Source: Candidatus Hinthialibacter antarcticus
GTDB taxonomy: Bacteria > Hinthialibacterota > Hinthialibacteria > Hinthialibacterales > Hinthialibacteraceae
Length of the DNA: 41,550 nucleotides
Assembly: GCA_030765645.1 (NCBI GenBank)
Contig: JAVCCE010000074.1
Location: forward strand, 1 to 41,550
Direction of reading: 5' to 3'
Of this stretch, positions 30,029 through 38,800 are shown in pieces. The notes under the pieces are model-generated. The model did no database searches and was not told where the DNA came from. It worked only from the letters and a program-made list of their open reading frames with translations. The translations under genes were made by a program, and so were the position numbers. Numbering within the stretch: the first letter of the stretch is position 1; each line of letters opens with the position of its first letter.

Positions 30029-30829
30029 GTGGAATTATTAAAAAACAAAACTCTTCGATCAGAGCGAATTCGAGCAAATTCATCTGTAGCCGCAACGCTT
30101 GCGCTACGCTATGATGTCATAAACGAAACGCTACTGTTCTATGGGATGCGGGGAATGCCGGACAACAAACTCTATATATGCGTCAACAAAGAAAACCAGG
30201 AGGTTTTCTTTGCCTCGATGATCAACCGAAAAGATTTTCACGCCAATTTGCGTTCGTCTCACGCAATCGATAAAGGCATGAGCTTGATTATGATCGAAGC
30301 GCCGCCCGATTGGGACGGAAAACCCATCCCGGCGGAGAGCATCACCAAGTCGTCAAAGTCATTCGAGGCGCACGTCATTTATAATGAAGGCCGCGGCTCG
30401 TTTCGCGTACGCATTCTCTCCGGCGACCAGAAAGACATGGTCGAGCGGGTACGGTCCGGTTCGATTAAAAAAAATATCCTCAGCGTAAAAGTTCGCGAAG
30501 TCGGCGCCATTTATGAATTAGACCTGAAAGGCCGCCTGGGGGTCGACTCGGTCGGTAAGATTCAACGCGCGTTGCGCGAATTGCCGGAGAAGATCAAACC
30601 GCTGTTATTTGACTTTGCAGGCGTCACTCACATCAGCAACGACTGTTTCGGCGTATTGAGCGAAACCCTGGAGTCATACCGGGAAAAAGGCCATGCCATC
30701 AATATTCTCGTCCCGCCAGACAGCCACATCGAAGAAGTCATGTCAAAGTCGCGCTTGTCGGCTATCATAGAAGTCTATAGCGACCGCGAGCAAGCGGTGA
30801 CTGCGCTGTTAATGCGAACCTTTTCGTGA
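30029..30829 (+). CDS. STAS-domain protein with unknown N-terminal domain
   Basis: The 266-residue product is soluble. The C-terminal 100 residues (about 160-260) match a STAS domain as in anti-sigma-factor antagonists: YELDLKGRLGVDSVGKIQRAL, then LLFDFAGVTHISNDCFGVLSE, with S208 at about the place of the phosphorylatable serine (HISNDC, compared with the usual DSSG). The N-terminal 150 residues are unrecognised. The start is GTG with no convincing ribosome binding site, so a later start is possible. It lies 88 bases before rnc on the same strand. It may be part of a partner-switching pathway, but no kinase is nearby. Confidence 0.7.
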   Translation: MELLKNKTLRSERIRANSSVAATLALRYDVINETLLFYGMRGMPDNKLYICVNKENQEVFFASMINRKDFHANLRSSHAIDKGMSLIMIEAPPDWDGKPIPAESITKSSKSFEAHVIYNEGRGSFRVRILSGDQKDMVERVRSGSIKKNILSVKVREVGAIYELDLKGRLGVDSVGKIQRALRELPEKIKPLLFDFAGVTHISNDCFGVLSETLESYREKGHAINILVPPDSHIEEVMSKSRLSAIIEVYSDREQAVTALLMRTFS

Positions 30830-30917
30830 CCCTTGTTATCGCCTGCCGTTCGGCTTTGATACACGCATTCTCAGCCATGTTTTGAAATTGCCCTGGAGTG
30901 AAGCGTAACCAACGACC

Positions 30918-31643
30918 ATGATCCCGCTCAACCCTGAACGTCTCGACCAAATTAAAATGCTTGCAGACCAACTCGGGTTTCCACAACTCGACCCGGAACA
31001 ATTGAACCTCGCGTTCTGTCACAGTTCATACGCCAACGAAGTAGACGGCTGCGCCAACTACGGCAACGAGCGCCTCGAGTTTCTGGGCGACGCGGTGGTC
31101 GGCTTCGCCGTGACCGAAGCGTTGTATGAGCGCCGACCCGACCTGCGCGAAGGGCAGCTCTCTAAAATCAAAAGCGTGGTGGTCAGCAAACGCATTCTCG
31201 CCAGACGCGCCGAAACGCTGGGGCTGGGCGATTTTCTCTTGCTCGGCAAAGGCGAAGAGCAAACCGGAGGCCGCACCCGCTTCTCCATCCAAGGCAACTT
31301 GTTTGAAAGCCTGGTCGGCGCCATTCATCTATCAGAAGGCATCGAAGCCTCCAAACGCTTTGTGATCGATCAACTGATTGAAGAAATCGACAAAGCCTCG
31401 CGCGGCGAGAGCATTCTTGATTACAAATCCATCTTGCAGGAAGAAGTACAAAAATCGTTCGGCGTCCTGCCAGCCTATCGGGTGATTTCCGCCGAAGGGC
31501 CTGACCACGATAAATTATTCGTCGTCGAAGTTTTCGTCCGCGACAAACGCATTGGACGCGGCGAAGGCAAGAGCAAAAAACTCGCGGAACGCGCCGCCGC
31601 CTCCAACGCGCTCAATGAACTGGGCGTTCAGGAAACCGCATAA
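30918..31643 (+). CDS. rnc: Ribonuclease III
   Basis: The 241-residue product processes double-stranded RNA, including rRNA precursors. The catalytic domain (about 10-155) has the signature NERLEFLGDAVVGF, with the expected Glu and Asp ligands, and the dsRNA-binding domain fills about 165-236 (DYKSILQEEVQ, GEGKSKKLAERAAASNAL). One change stands out: in the second catalytic block the usual ADxxEA reads GNLFES, so Asp (D114 in E. coli) is Asn, while the following Glu (E117) is kept. It is followed without spacer by the radical SAM gene (TAA then ATG). An unusual substitution does not by itself imply loss of activity. Confidence 0.95.
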   Translation: MIPLNPERLDQIKMLADQLGFPQLDPEQLNLAFCHSSYANEVDGCANYGNERLEFLGDAVVGFAVTEALYERRPDLREGQLSKIKSVVVSKRILARRAETLGLGDFLLLGKGEEQTGGRTRFSIQGNLFESLVGAIHLSEGIEASKRFVIDQLIEEIDKASRGESILDYKSILQEEVQKSFGVLPAYRVISAEGPDHDKLFVVEVFVRDKRIGRGEGKSKKLAERAAASNALNELGVQETA

Positions 31644-32654
31644 ATGAAAGTGCTGCCGCTTTACATGCCCTTTCAAGGCTGCGGCCACCAATGCGTATAC
31701 TGCAACCAGCCGCTCATCGTCGGTTCCGAAGACGAGCAGGACTGCTGGGATGAACGCCTGCAATCTTTGCATCAAACCGACGATGAATACGAAATCGCTT
31801 TCTACGGCGGCACCTTCAGCGCCCTGCCCCGCGAGACCATGCAGTCTTGCCTGGAACGCGCCCGCCCCTATCTCGATTCAAACCACGCCAGCGGCGTACG
31901 CATCTCGACCCGCCCCGACCGGGTGGACAGCGACACGCTTATTTTTCTTTGGGAACGCGGCGTACGCACCATTGAACTGGGCGTCGAATCGTTTGACGAC
32001 CGGGTCTTGCAAAAGAGCGGACGCGGTCACAACGCCCAGACGGCGCGCGACGCCTGCCGCCGCGTGAAAGAACACGGCTTTCAATTGGGCGTCCACCTTA
32101 TGACCGGCCTGCCCGCGCAAAGTGAAGCCTCCTGGCGGGAAACGGTCGGCGAGGCGATCGAACTGCGCCCCCATCTGGCGCGCATCGCCCCCACGCTAGT
32201 CATCAAAAACACGCCGCTGCACCGCCTATATGAACGCGGCGCCTATCAACCGCAAACGCTCGACGACGCGCTTGCGCAATGCGCATTCGGCTATGTCCAA
32301 TTGCGCCGCGCGGGGACCGTCATCGCCCGCATCGGCCTGGGCGTGTCAGACGCAAGCGGCGACGGGACCGACAAAATCGTCGCCGGGCCGTGGAGCCACG
32401 CTCTGCGCCACGACGTCGAATCGCTGCTGGCGGGCGAGACCATCGAACGCGCCATGCGTTTGTATGGCGCAACTCAAATCATCATTCACCCAAAAGATTA
32501 TTCCATCGTCGCCGGGACGAAAAAATGCAACCTGCTTCGCTGGGCGCGACAATGGGGCGACGCCGTGGAAATTTTGCGCGGCCCTCAAGTCGAGCGCCAT
32601 ACGTTTCAAATCAACGGGCGTTCGCAGCCGCTGTTTTGGAGTAACGATGACTGA
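31644..32654 (+). CDS. Elp3-like radical SAM protein
   Basis: The 336-residue product has the radical SAM cluster C13-x3-C17-x2-C20 and the downstream FYGGTFSALP, RISTRPD, TIELGVESFDDRVL, HLMTGLPAQSE and RIAPTLVIKNTPL segments typical of the Elp3/YhcC-like branch. It lacks the acetyltransferase domain of true Elp3. Similar proteins lie next to rnc in many Firmicutes, from memory, but their reaction is unknown. It starts directly after the rnc stop and overlaps ruvX by 8 bases, so translation is coupled. Confidence 0.85.
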   Translation: MKVLPLYMPFQGCGHQCVYCNQPLIVGSEDEQDCWDERLQSLHQTDDEYEIAFYGGTFSALPRETMQSCLERARPYLDSNHASGVRISTRPDRVDSDTLIFLWERGVRTIELGVESFDDRVLQKSGRGHNAQTARDACRRVKEHGFQLGVHLMTGLPAQSEASWRETVGEAIELRPHLARIAPTLVIKNTPLHRLYERGAYQPQTLDDALAQCAFGYVQLRRAGTVIARIGLGVSDASGDGTDKIVAGPWSHALRHDVESLLAGETIERAMRLYGATQIIIHPKDYSIVAGTKKCNLLRWARQWGDAVEILRGPQVERHTFQINGRSQPLFWSNDD

Positions 32655-33075
32655 TAGGGGGCGCATCCTCGGATTGGATTTAGGCAGCAAGCGCGTCGGC
32701 GTCGCTCTATCGGACGCGCTACGCATCACTGCGCAGCCGTTTGACACGCTCGAGTTTTCCAGCGTCAAAAAACTGATTGAAGACGTGCTCGCCATCATTG
32801 AGCGTGAATCCGTCTGTGAAGTGGTGGTGGGGCTGCCTAAAAAATTGAGCGGGGCGCATGGCGACAAAGCCGTCGAGGCCAAAGCCTTCGCAAAACAACT
32901 TCGCGAAACGGTCGGGGTTCCTGTACACTTATGGGACGAGCGCTTCTCGACCCATGCAGCGCAGCGCGCACTGCTTGAAGGCAACGTAAGGCGCAAAAAA
33001 CGCAAACAGGTGATTGACAAAACCGCCGCCGCCTGGATTCTACAAGGCTATCTTGATTCGAAATCAATGGGATGA
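32647..33075 (+). CDS. ruvX: Putative pre-16S rRNA nuclease / Holliday junction resolvase family (YqgF)
   Basis: The 142-residue product has the RNase H-like YqgF fold: GRILGLDLGSKRVGVALSD at the N-terminus, EVVVGLPKKLSG in the middle, LWDERFSTHAAQ, and a C-terminal helix with IDKTAAAWILQGYLD. The conserved acidic residues (D in LDLGSKRVG, E in WDERFST, D in IDKTAA) are intact. In E. coli the protein helps mature the 16S rRNA 5' end. A much longer open frame runs upstream to 32230, but it overlaps the radical SAM gene; the family N-terminus fixes the ATG at 32647. It overlaps its neighbours by 8 and 4 bases. Confidence 0.93.
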   Translation: MTDRGRILGLDLGSKRVGVALSDALRITAQPFDTLEFSSVKKLIEDVLAIIERESVCEVVVGLPKKLSGAHGDKAVEAKAFAKQLRETVGVPVHLWDERFSTHAAQRALLEGNVRRKKRKQVIDKTAAAWILQGYLDSKSMG

Positions 33076-35018
33076 ACCACGCCGCGCCTCAGACAAGACA
33101 ATCTCCCCAAGCAGTCAGCGCAATCGCAGCGGCGTTGATTGTTCTGCTTGTCCTTGCGTTTTTTTATCGAAATGAATTTCTCGGGCCATTGCTTCACCTG
33201 CGCGGTTGGATCGCGGGCCTGTTGCCCCTGCTGATGTTTTGGGGAACCGCAGAACGCATCATTCAGCGCCTCGCCCCAAACGACGGTTCGAACGAACGCA
33301 TTCTATACACAGCGTTTTTGTCATTCGCTCTCGCATCCTTACTCGGCTTCATCTTGCTGACGCTGCGCATCGGCAACCCGATTGTCTTCTTGACCCTCTC
33401 GGCGATTGCCATCGTTCTTGACCGCCGCGCCTGGGCGCAGCGCTTCACCGCGTGGATGCTTTTAGTTCGCAACGCCGAAGCGTCATCAAAAAAATTATGG
33501 CTTGCCATCGGCGCCGCGCTCTTACTTCTCGCCGTCGCCGCCAGCCTGCCGCCGCTTTGGTATGACACGCACGAATATCACCTTTACGCACCCGAACAAT
33601 TCCTGCGCACGGGCGGCTGGGTCGCCTTTTCGAGCAACGTCTATTGCGCGTTCCCCATGAATGTAGAGATGTTGTTTTTGTGGCCGCTGGCGGTCGGAAG
33701 CAGCGTCGGCTGCAAAGTGGTGCTCTTCGCGTTCTGCCTGATCGGCGCCGGAGCAACGGCGTCGCTGGCCAAGCGTTGGGGCGCGGGACGCAGCGCCGCC
33801 TGGAGCGCGCTGATCCTGCTCGCGACCGGATTGCTGTTACGCGTACTCATGCAAGGCAAACTCGATGCAGCGCTGGTTGGCTCAACGGCGGTGTTATTGC
33901 TCGCCTATGAACGCTATCGCGAGAAAGCGAACTCACTCGACGGCTTAATGATCGCGGCGGCGATGGGGTTTGCGCTCGGCGCCAAATATGTGTCGGCGTT
34001 GTCGATTGCAGCGCCCTTTGCGGCAATGGTATTCATTGACGCGCTCGCCTCAAAACAATGGCGGCGCTGCAACGCTTTCGGGTGGTGCGCAGCCGGCGCC
34101 GCCGTGTGGTGCGCGCCCTGGCTGGTGCGCAACGCGTTTTTATATGAGAACCCGGTCTACCCGCTGCTGACGCCGATGTTAGGTGGAACGCCGCCGATTT
34201 TCGCCGATTTATTCCAAGCCGCTCATGCCCCCACGTCGGCGCCGTTGGCGCAGCAGGCGCTCGATTTCTTCTGGCTGCCGCTAAAAAAATCACTGCTCGA
34301 ATCTATGCCGATTGGTTTCTCGCCGCTGTGGCTGGCGGCGCTGCCGCTGATGTTCACGAAGCCGCGCAATAGCGGCCTCGCGCACGGCGCCGCGTTTTGT
34401 GTAGTTGCATATATGGGTTGGTTTTTTCTCACTCAACGCAATGACCGCTTTTTGGCGCCGTTGCTGCCGCTGCTGGCGATCTTCCCCGTATTCGTCATTG
34501 CGCAATGCGGGCAATGCCGAACGCAGCGTACGTTGAAAATTTTGTTTTCTTTTTTTATTGTGATGCAACTCTGGCTGGGCGCGCGGGTGGTCGTCAATTC
34601 ACAATCGGTCGGCTATCTTTCATCGCCCACGCTCGAAGAAATCTACTTCAGCGAACGCATGCCGCATTACCGCGCCATCGACTGGCTGAATCAACAAAGG
34701 CAAAAGAACCCTGCGCAAGTCGGCGGCGTTTTATTCGTTGGCGAGGCGCAGGCTTACGGCGCCAAGTTCACCGCGATTGCGCCGACGGTGTTTAATCATC
34801 ATCCGTTAGCGAACGGCAATCTCAGCAACATAACCCATATTTTGTATAATCGTTCGGAACTGAGTCGCCTCACGAAAGGCTACGGCCCGTTGGGTTGGAG
34901 GCTCGGCCCGGTCTTGCAGCAGCGCATGGACGAACTCATCCAAAGCGGTAAAATCGAAGCCGTCTATAGCGACCCCGACTATCCCGATGTGATTAAAATT
35001 TTTCGCGTGAATCCATAA
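33072..35018 (+). CDS. GT-C-like polytopic membrane protein, possible glycosyltransferase
   Basis: The 648-residue product has about 11-13 hydrophobic segments over the first 500 residues and a soluble C-terminal domain of about 140 residues. An early extracytoplasmic loop has LWYDTHEYHLYAPEQFL (about 158-175), resembling the acidic D..yYHl motif of GT-C glycosyltransferases that use polyprenyl-phosphate sugars (as in ArnT- or PMT-like proteins). The donor and acceptor are unknown. The ATG overlaps the ruvX stop (ATGA), so it is the last gene of the rnc-radical SAM-ruvX unit, an unusual position for such a protein. A terminator follows. Confidence 0.7.
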   Translation: MNHAAPQTRQSPQAVSAIAAALIVLLVLAFFYRNEFLGPLLHLRGWIAGLLPLLMFWGTAERIIQRLAPNDGSNERILYTAFLSFALASLLGFILLTLRIGNPIVFLTLSAIAIVLDRRAWAQRFTAWMLLVRNAEASSKKLWLAIGAALLLLAVAASLPPLWYDTHEYHLYAPEQFLRTGGWVAFSSNVYCAFPMNVEMLFLWPLAVGSSVGCKVVLFAFCLIGAGATASLAKRWGAGRSAAWSALILLATGLLLRVLMQGKLDAALVGSTAVLLLAYERYREKANSLDGLMIAAAMGFALGAKYVSALSIAAPFAAMVFIDALASKQWRRCNAFGWCAAGAAVWCAPWLVRNAFLYENPVYPLLTPMLGGTPPIFADLFQAAHAPTSAPLAQQALDFFWLPLKKSLLESMPIGFSPLWLAALPLMFTKPRNSGLAHGAAFCVVAYMGWFFLTQRNDRFLAPLLPLLAIFPVFVIAQCGQCRTQRTLKILFSFFIVMQLWLGARVVVNSQSVGYLSSPTLEEIYFSERMPHYRAIDWLNQQRQKNPAQVGGVLFVGEAQAYGAKFTAIAPTVFNHHPLANGNLSNITHILYNRSELSRLTKGYGPLGWRLGPVLQQRMDELIQSGKIEAVYSDPDYPDVIKIFRVNP

Positions 35019-35057
35019 AAAAATGCCGGAGAGCACACACCCTCCGGCATTTGATTT
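35019..35057 (+). terminator. Bidirectional terminator after the GT-C gene
   Basis: AAATGCCGGAG pairs with CTCCGGCATTT around a ten-base loop. The plus strand continues GATTTG. The minus strand has TTTTTTTATGG, a stronger T run, so the hairpin also serves the DUF1080 gene ending at 35075. Confidence 0.88.
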
Positions 35058-35074
35058 GACTTGTGGCGTTTGAC

Positions 35075-35785
35075 TTAGTCGAGCGGTTTGACTTTGACGT
35101 TAGCGAACAACACCACGTCGGTCGCATGGTGGTTTTGCAGCGCAAGCGGCCCGGCGTTGGGGAACGCATTGTCGGGGTCTTTCCAATCCAATGAAATTTT
35201 CCCGTTGATCCAAATGATGAAGTGATTGTCGATGCACATCACTTGCTGGTGCATCCATTTGCCTTCATGCACTTCAAAAAAGGCTTCCGGTTTCCATTTG
35301 CCGTCTTCGACTAACAGGTTGCCGGGCGCGCGTCCATAGATGCCGCCGGTGGGGTTGTTGATGTCATACGGGTCAACCTGAATTTCATAACCCTTGGGGA
35401 AGCCGCCGCCGGTTTTTACGGTGCGGACAAACACGCCGGAGTTACCGTAGCGCTTTTTGGGGATAGCGACGTCATACGCGCATACGTCCCACTGGACGAT
35501 GCAGTTTTTAAAGGTGCGGTCGCTGAACAGGTGGCCGGTCCCGCTTTTGCTGACGATCACGCCGTCAACCACTTTCCATTCGCCAGCGTCAGGCGCCCAG
35601 CCGTCGAGGTTTTCGCCGTTGAACAGCAGTTCCCATCCTTCGGCTTTTTCCTGCTCGGTCAATTGGTTGAGTTTTCCTTCGGGCTTGTTGATGGGAAAAC
35701 TGCGGTCGCCTTGCGCATAGGCGCTGACGCAGAGAAACCCTGCGGCGATGGCGAGCGATAAAAATGTTGTTGAAAAACGCTTCAT
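35075..35785 (-). CDS. Secreted DUF1080 protein (3-keto-disaccharide hydrolase-like)
   Basis: The 236-residue product has a signal peptide (MKRFSTTFLSLAIAAGFLCVSAYAQ region, cleavage near residue 25) and one DUF1080 (PF06439) concanavalin-like domain: GWELLFNGENLDGWAP, WKVVDGVIVS, RYGNSGVFVR, GYEIQVDPYD, GGIYGRAPG, and WMHQQVMCIDN. Some members hydrolyse 3-keto-disaccharides or glucosides. They are very common in planctomycete-like polysaccharide degraders and often lie with Gfo/Idh/MocA genes. TGGAGG eight bases before the ATG at 35785 fixes the start. Whether it is catalytic here is unproven. Confidence 0.9.
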   Translation of the reverse strand: MKRFSTTFLSLAIAAGFLCVSAYAQGDRSFPINKPEGKLNQLTEQEKAEGWELLFNGENLDGWAPDAGEWKVVDGVIVSKSGTGHLFSDRTFKNCIVQWDVCAYDVAIPKKRYGNSGVFVRTVKTGGGFPKGYEIQVDPYDINNPTGGIYGRAPGNLLVEDGKWKPEAFFEVHEGKWMHQQVMCIDNHFIIWINGKISLDWKDPDNAFPNAGPLALQNHHATDVVLFANVKVKPLD

Positions 35786-35867
35786 TGAATTGCCTCCAGA
35801 TACCAAGTATGCGCCTGCCTGCGTTCGCAAGCGGCGAAACCATTAAACCGAAACGCTTCGCAAAGGT

Positions 35868-38800
35868 CTAGGCTTTGTCTAACGCGAATTGCAAGTCGGG
35901 AATCGGTTTGCCGTCGATATCAGAGAGTTCAAAATAGAATCCCCAGGGGCCGTCGCGTTTGCTGATTTTGACCAGAAAATGGTTCCATCCTTGAAACAAC
36001 TTAAAATAATGGATGTCCGCAGCGGGCCGGGGTTGAAAATAGCGGCGCTGCGAAAACATCTCTTTGTAATTCAAAAAGACTTTCACATCGCCCGCGCCGC
36101 CAAACTCCAAACGGGCGGGCAGTTCACGCGCAGAATATACGCTGACATACGCATACGCCGCGCCCGAATCGCCCCCGTACGCGGACGCGAAATTGATGAA
36201 CCCATTGTCGAATGTGTTCTCAGCCCAAGCGATTTCGCCTTTGGGAACTTTGTAGGTTTCGGTCACGTCGATATCGACTTCGGGCGGCAGCAACGCCGAG
36301 AACGCCTCGCCGCGCGCATCGGAAAACGGCCCCACCGTCATCCACTGTTTGATAAAATCATGCCCCACAGGCAGTTGCAATTCGCGCCGCAGCGGCATGC
36401 CGTTCCATAAGCCGGTAATCACCGCAGGCAACAAGCGGCGGCGCATCCACAGGTCTTCGGCAGGCGCTACAGAAAACTCCACCCGATGCCTCCCCTGCTG
36501 CATGGCCGCTTCATCGGGCGCCAACGGGCCGGTGGATTCCACTTGCCATTGTTGAGGCGGGTCAAGCGCAACCCGGAAATCTAAATCGCCTTTCACCGGG
36601 AACCGCGTCTCGACCGAAACCGTAAACGGCGCAGCCTGAGGCGGCGCGGGGCTGGCCTTGGCGCTAATGGTCAACGGCGCAAAGTCGCCCACGATCAAGG
36701 CGGAAACCACCGGGTCCGGGCAACGGCGCAAAACGTCTTGCAAAAAACTGGCTTCTTCTTTTCGCGCTCGCTCAATCACATCCAACAGCGATGTACGCGA
36801 GCGTTTTTCTTTCTGATCGCCTTCTGAAGCAAACGAATCCGCCGGGCCGATTTCAAGTAGAAACCCGCGCTCTTGCGCGTCTAACGAAACGGCTTCGTCG
36901 ATGCGTTTTTGTAAATCCCACAACTGGCTGCCGAGTTCCCTGGCGATGGATTCTAACGGGACAATGCGCCGTGTCGATTGCGCACACGCCCATTGTGCGC
37001 GGCGTAGCCAATCCTGGTCATCCAACGTCAACGGGCTGGTTTGCAACAACACCGGGACCGCCAGCCCCGATTCAGCCAACCCTGCAATTCGGGCGCCGTC
37101 TAACGCGGCGGTTTGAAGCGCGTCGCCTCCGCCCTGCATTTCGAGAAAAATGATTTGCGGCGAACGCAGCCTGTTTCTGACCCGAAACGCCGCGTTGCCT
37201 GCGCTTGAGTTGATGGGTTCAATGTCGCAATAGGCGCCAAAGTTCACCGCGACTTTCGCGGCGAGATCCACGCGCACCCGCCCCCCCTGATTTGACGCAT
37301 ACACGCAAATCAATTCGTCGTCTTTCTTGAGCGCGCGCGGGTAGGAAAACTCAAACACGCGCGAGCGTCCGCTGGTGAAATCCTGACCGACGGCGGGCTT
37401 GCCGTTTAACAACACCCGCAACACCGCCGCGTCGGGGTCGCCCATCGCAGGCGGGCGAAAGGCGATTTGTTTCAACCGGGCTTTTCTGGGAACCGATTGA
37501 ACCCGCAGGCGCGCGGTCGTCTGCCCGGTTTCCGGCGGGCGGGCCGCATCCAACATGAAGGTATAGCCGCCGGATTGCAGCAACGCGTTGGCCTCAGCCG
37601 CGCCGCCCACCATCGAAGGGCCGACGATAAAGCGTTCGTTGTGTGGATCGTAGCCCGCGCCAGTGAACGCCGACTGCGCCCACCACAGGCTGGCGTCATT
37701 CAATACGTCCCAACCGTTTTGAATATGCGATTTTACGTTGACCGCTTGCAGCGCAGCGTTGGGGTATCCCGCCAAAATCATCGACGCGACATCCAGCCCC
37801 GGCGCCCACGAGCGCGGCAACACGCTACCGCTTGATTGATCGGCAAACCCGCGCCAACGCGAGACAATGCGCTCGTCGCCCAGCGGCAGGTTCCAACCAA
37901 TAGACTGCAAGAAGCCCGTCCCCGGCAACGCCCCCGGCTGCACGGTTGGCGCCTGGGTTTGTGAATTCACATCAAATTCATTGAGAAAAAATTCGCCGTT
38001 CCATAATTGTTGAATCGCGCGTTGCGCAATCTGGCGGTAGGTCTTGCGGCAGATAGATTGAAACTCAAGATCGCCCGCCCACTGGCCCAGTTCTTCGCCG
38101 ATGCGTAAGGCGCCGAGATAGAGATCAATATTTTCAAGCGACGTCGCATGGCGCGACGCATTGCCAAGCAGCACCGGCCCCCGGGGGACGCCGCCGTCTT
38201 CGGCCTGTTTCGCCAGCCACACAATCGCCGCGCGCAAGTTAGGAACCATATCTTTTAAATAGTCTTCGTCGCCTGTCTCGAGATAGGCGTAAAAGCCCGC
38301 CAACACAAACGCCGAGGCCGACGATGCGCGCCCTAAAAAACCGCCGGGCGCATCGTTTGAATCCAGCCCCGACAAAACCGACCCCGCCGCGCTCGGCGCC
38401 TCTCCGTCCGACAATTGACCGTCCGCCAATCGCAGGAGTTGGTCTTTCAACAATGCGGGGAACTCGAGCGCCAACATCGGCGCCGCCGCCAATAATTCTT
38501 CGGGCGAAGCCAGTTGGCCGGGATACTTGGGGTCCTGCCCTAACAGCCCCATCGCGTTATTATCGAAGTGAACGGTAGAAGCCGCCAACAGCCCAACGCC
38601 GTTCAAAAGACGGGAGACAAACGCCTCCGGCAGACTGGACGAATAATATTGCTGCTGCCACGCTTCAATTGTTTCCAGCCAGCGCTGCCAACGGCCTTCG
38701 GCGGCCTCGGCGGCTTTTTGCGACGACTTCCAGCGCTTGGCATAGTCCACGCCGCGCTCATCGCCATTCAACAAGTTCCAATGCGGCATCCGCCAGGCAA

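Noticed and set aside
32230-32646. N-terminal extension of the ruvX reading frame (a 281-codon open frame)
   Set aside because: It overlaps the radical SAM gene in another frame, and the YqgF family starts at the ATG at 32647.
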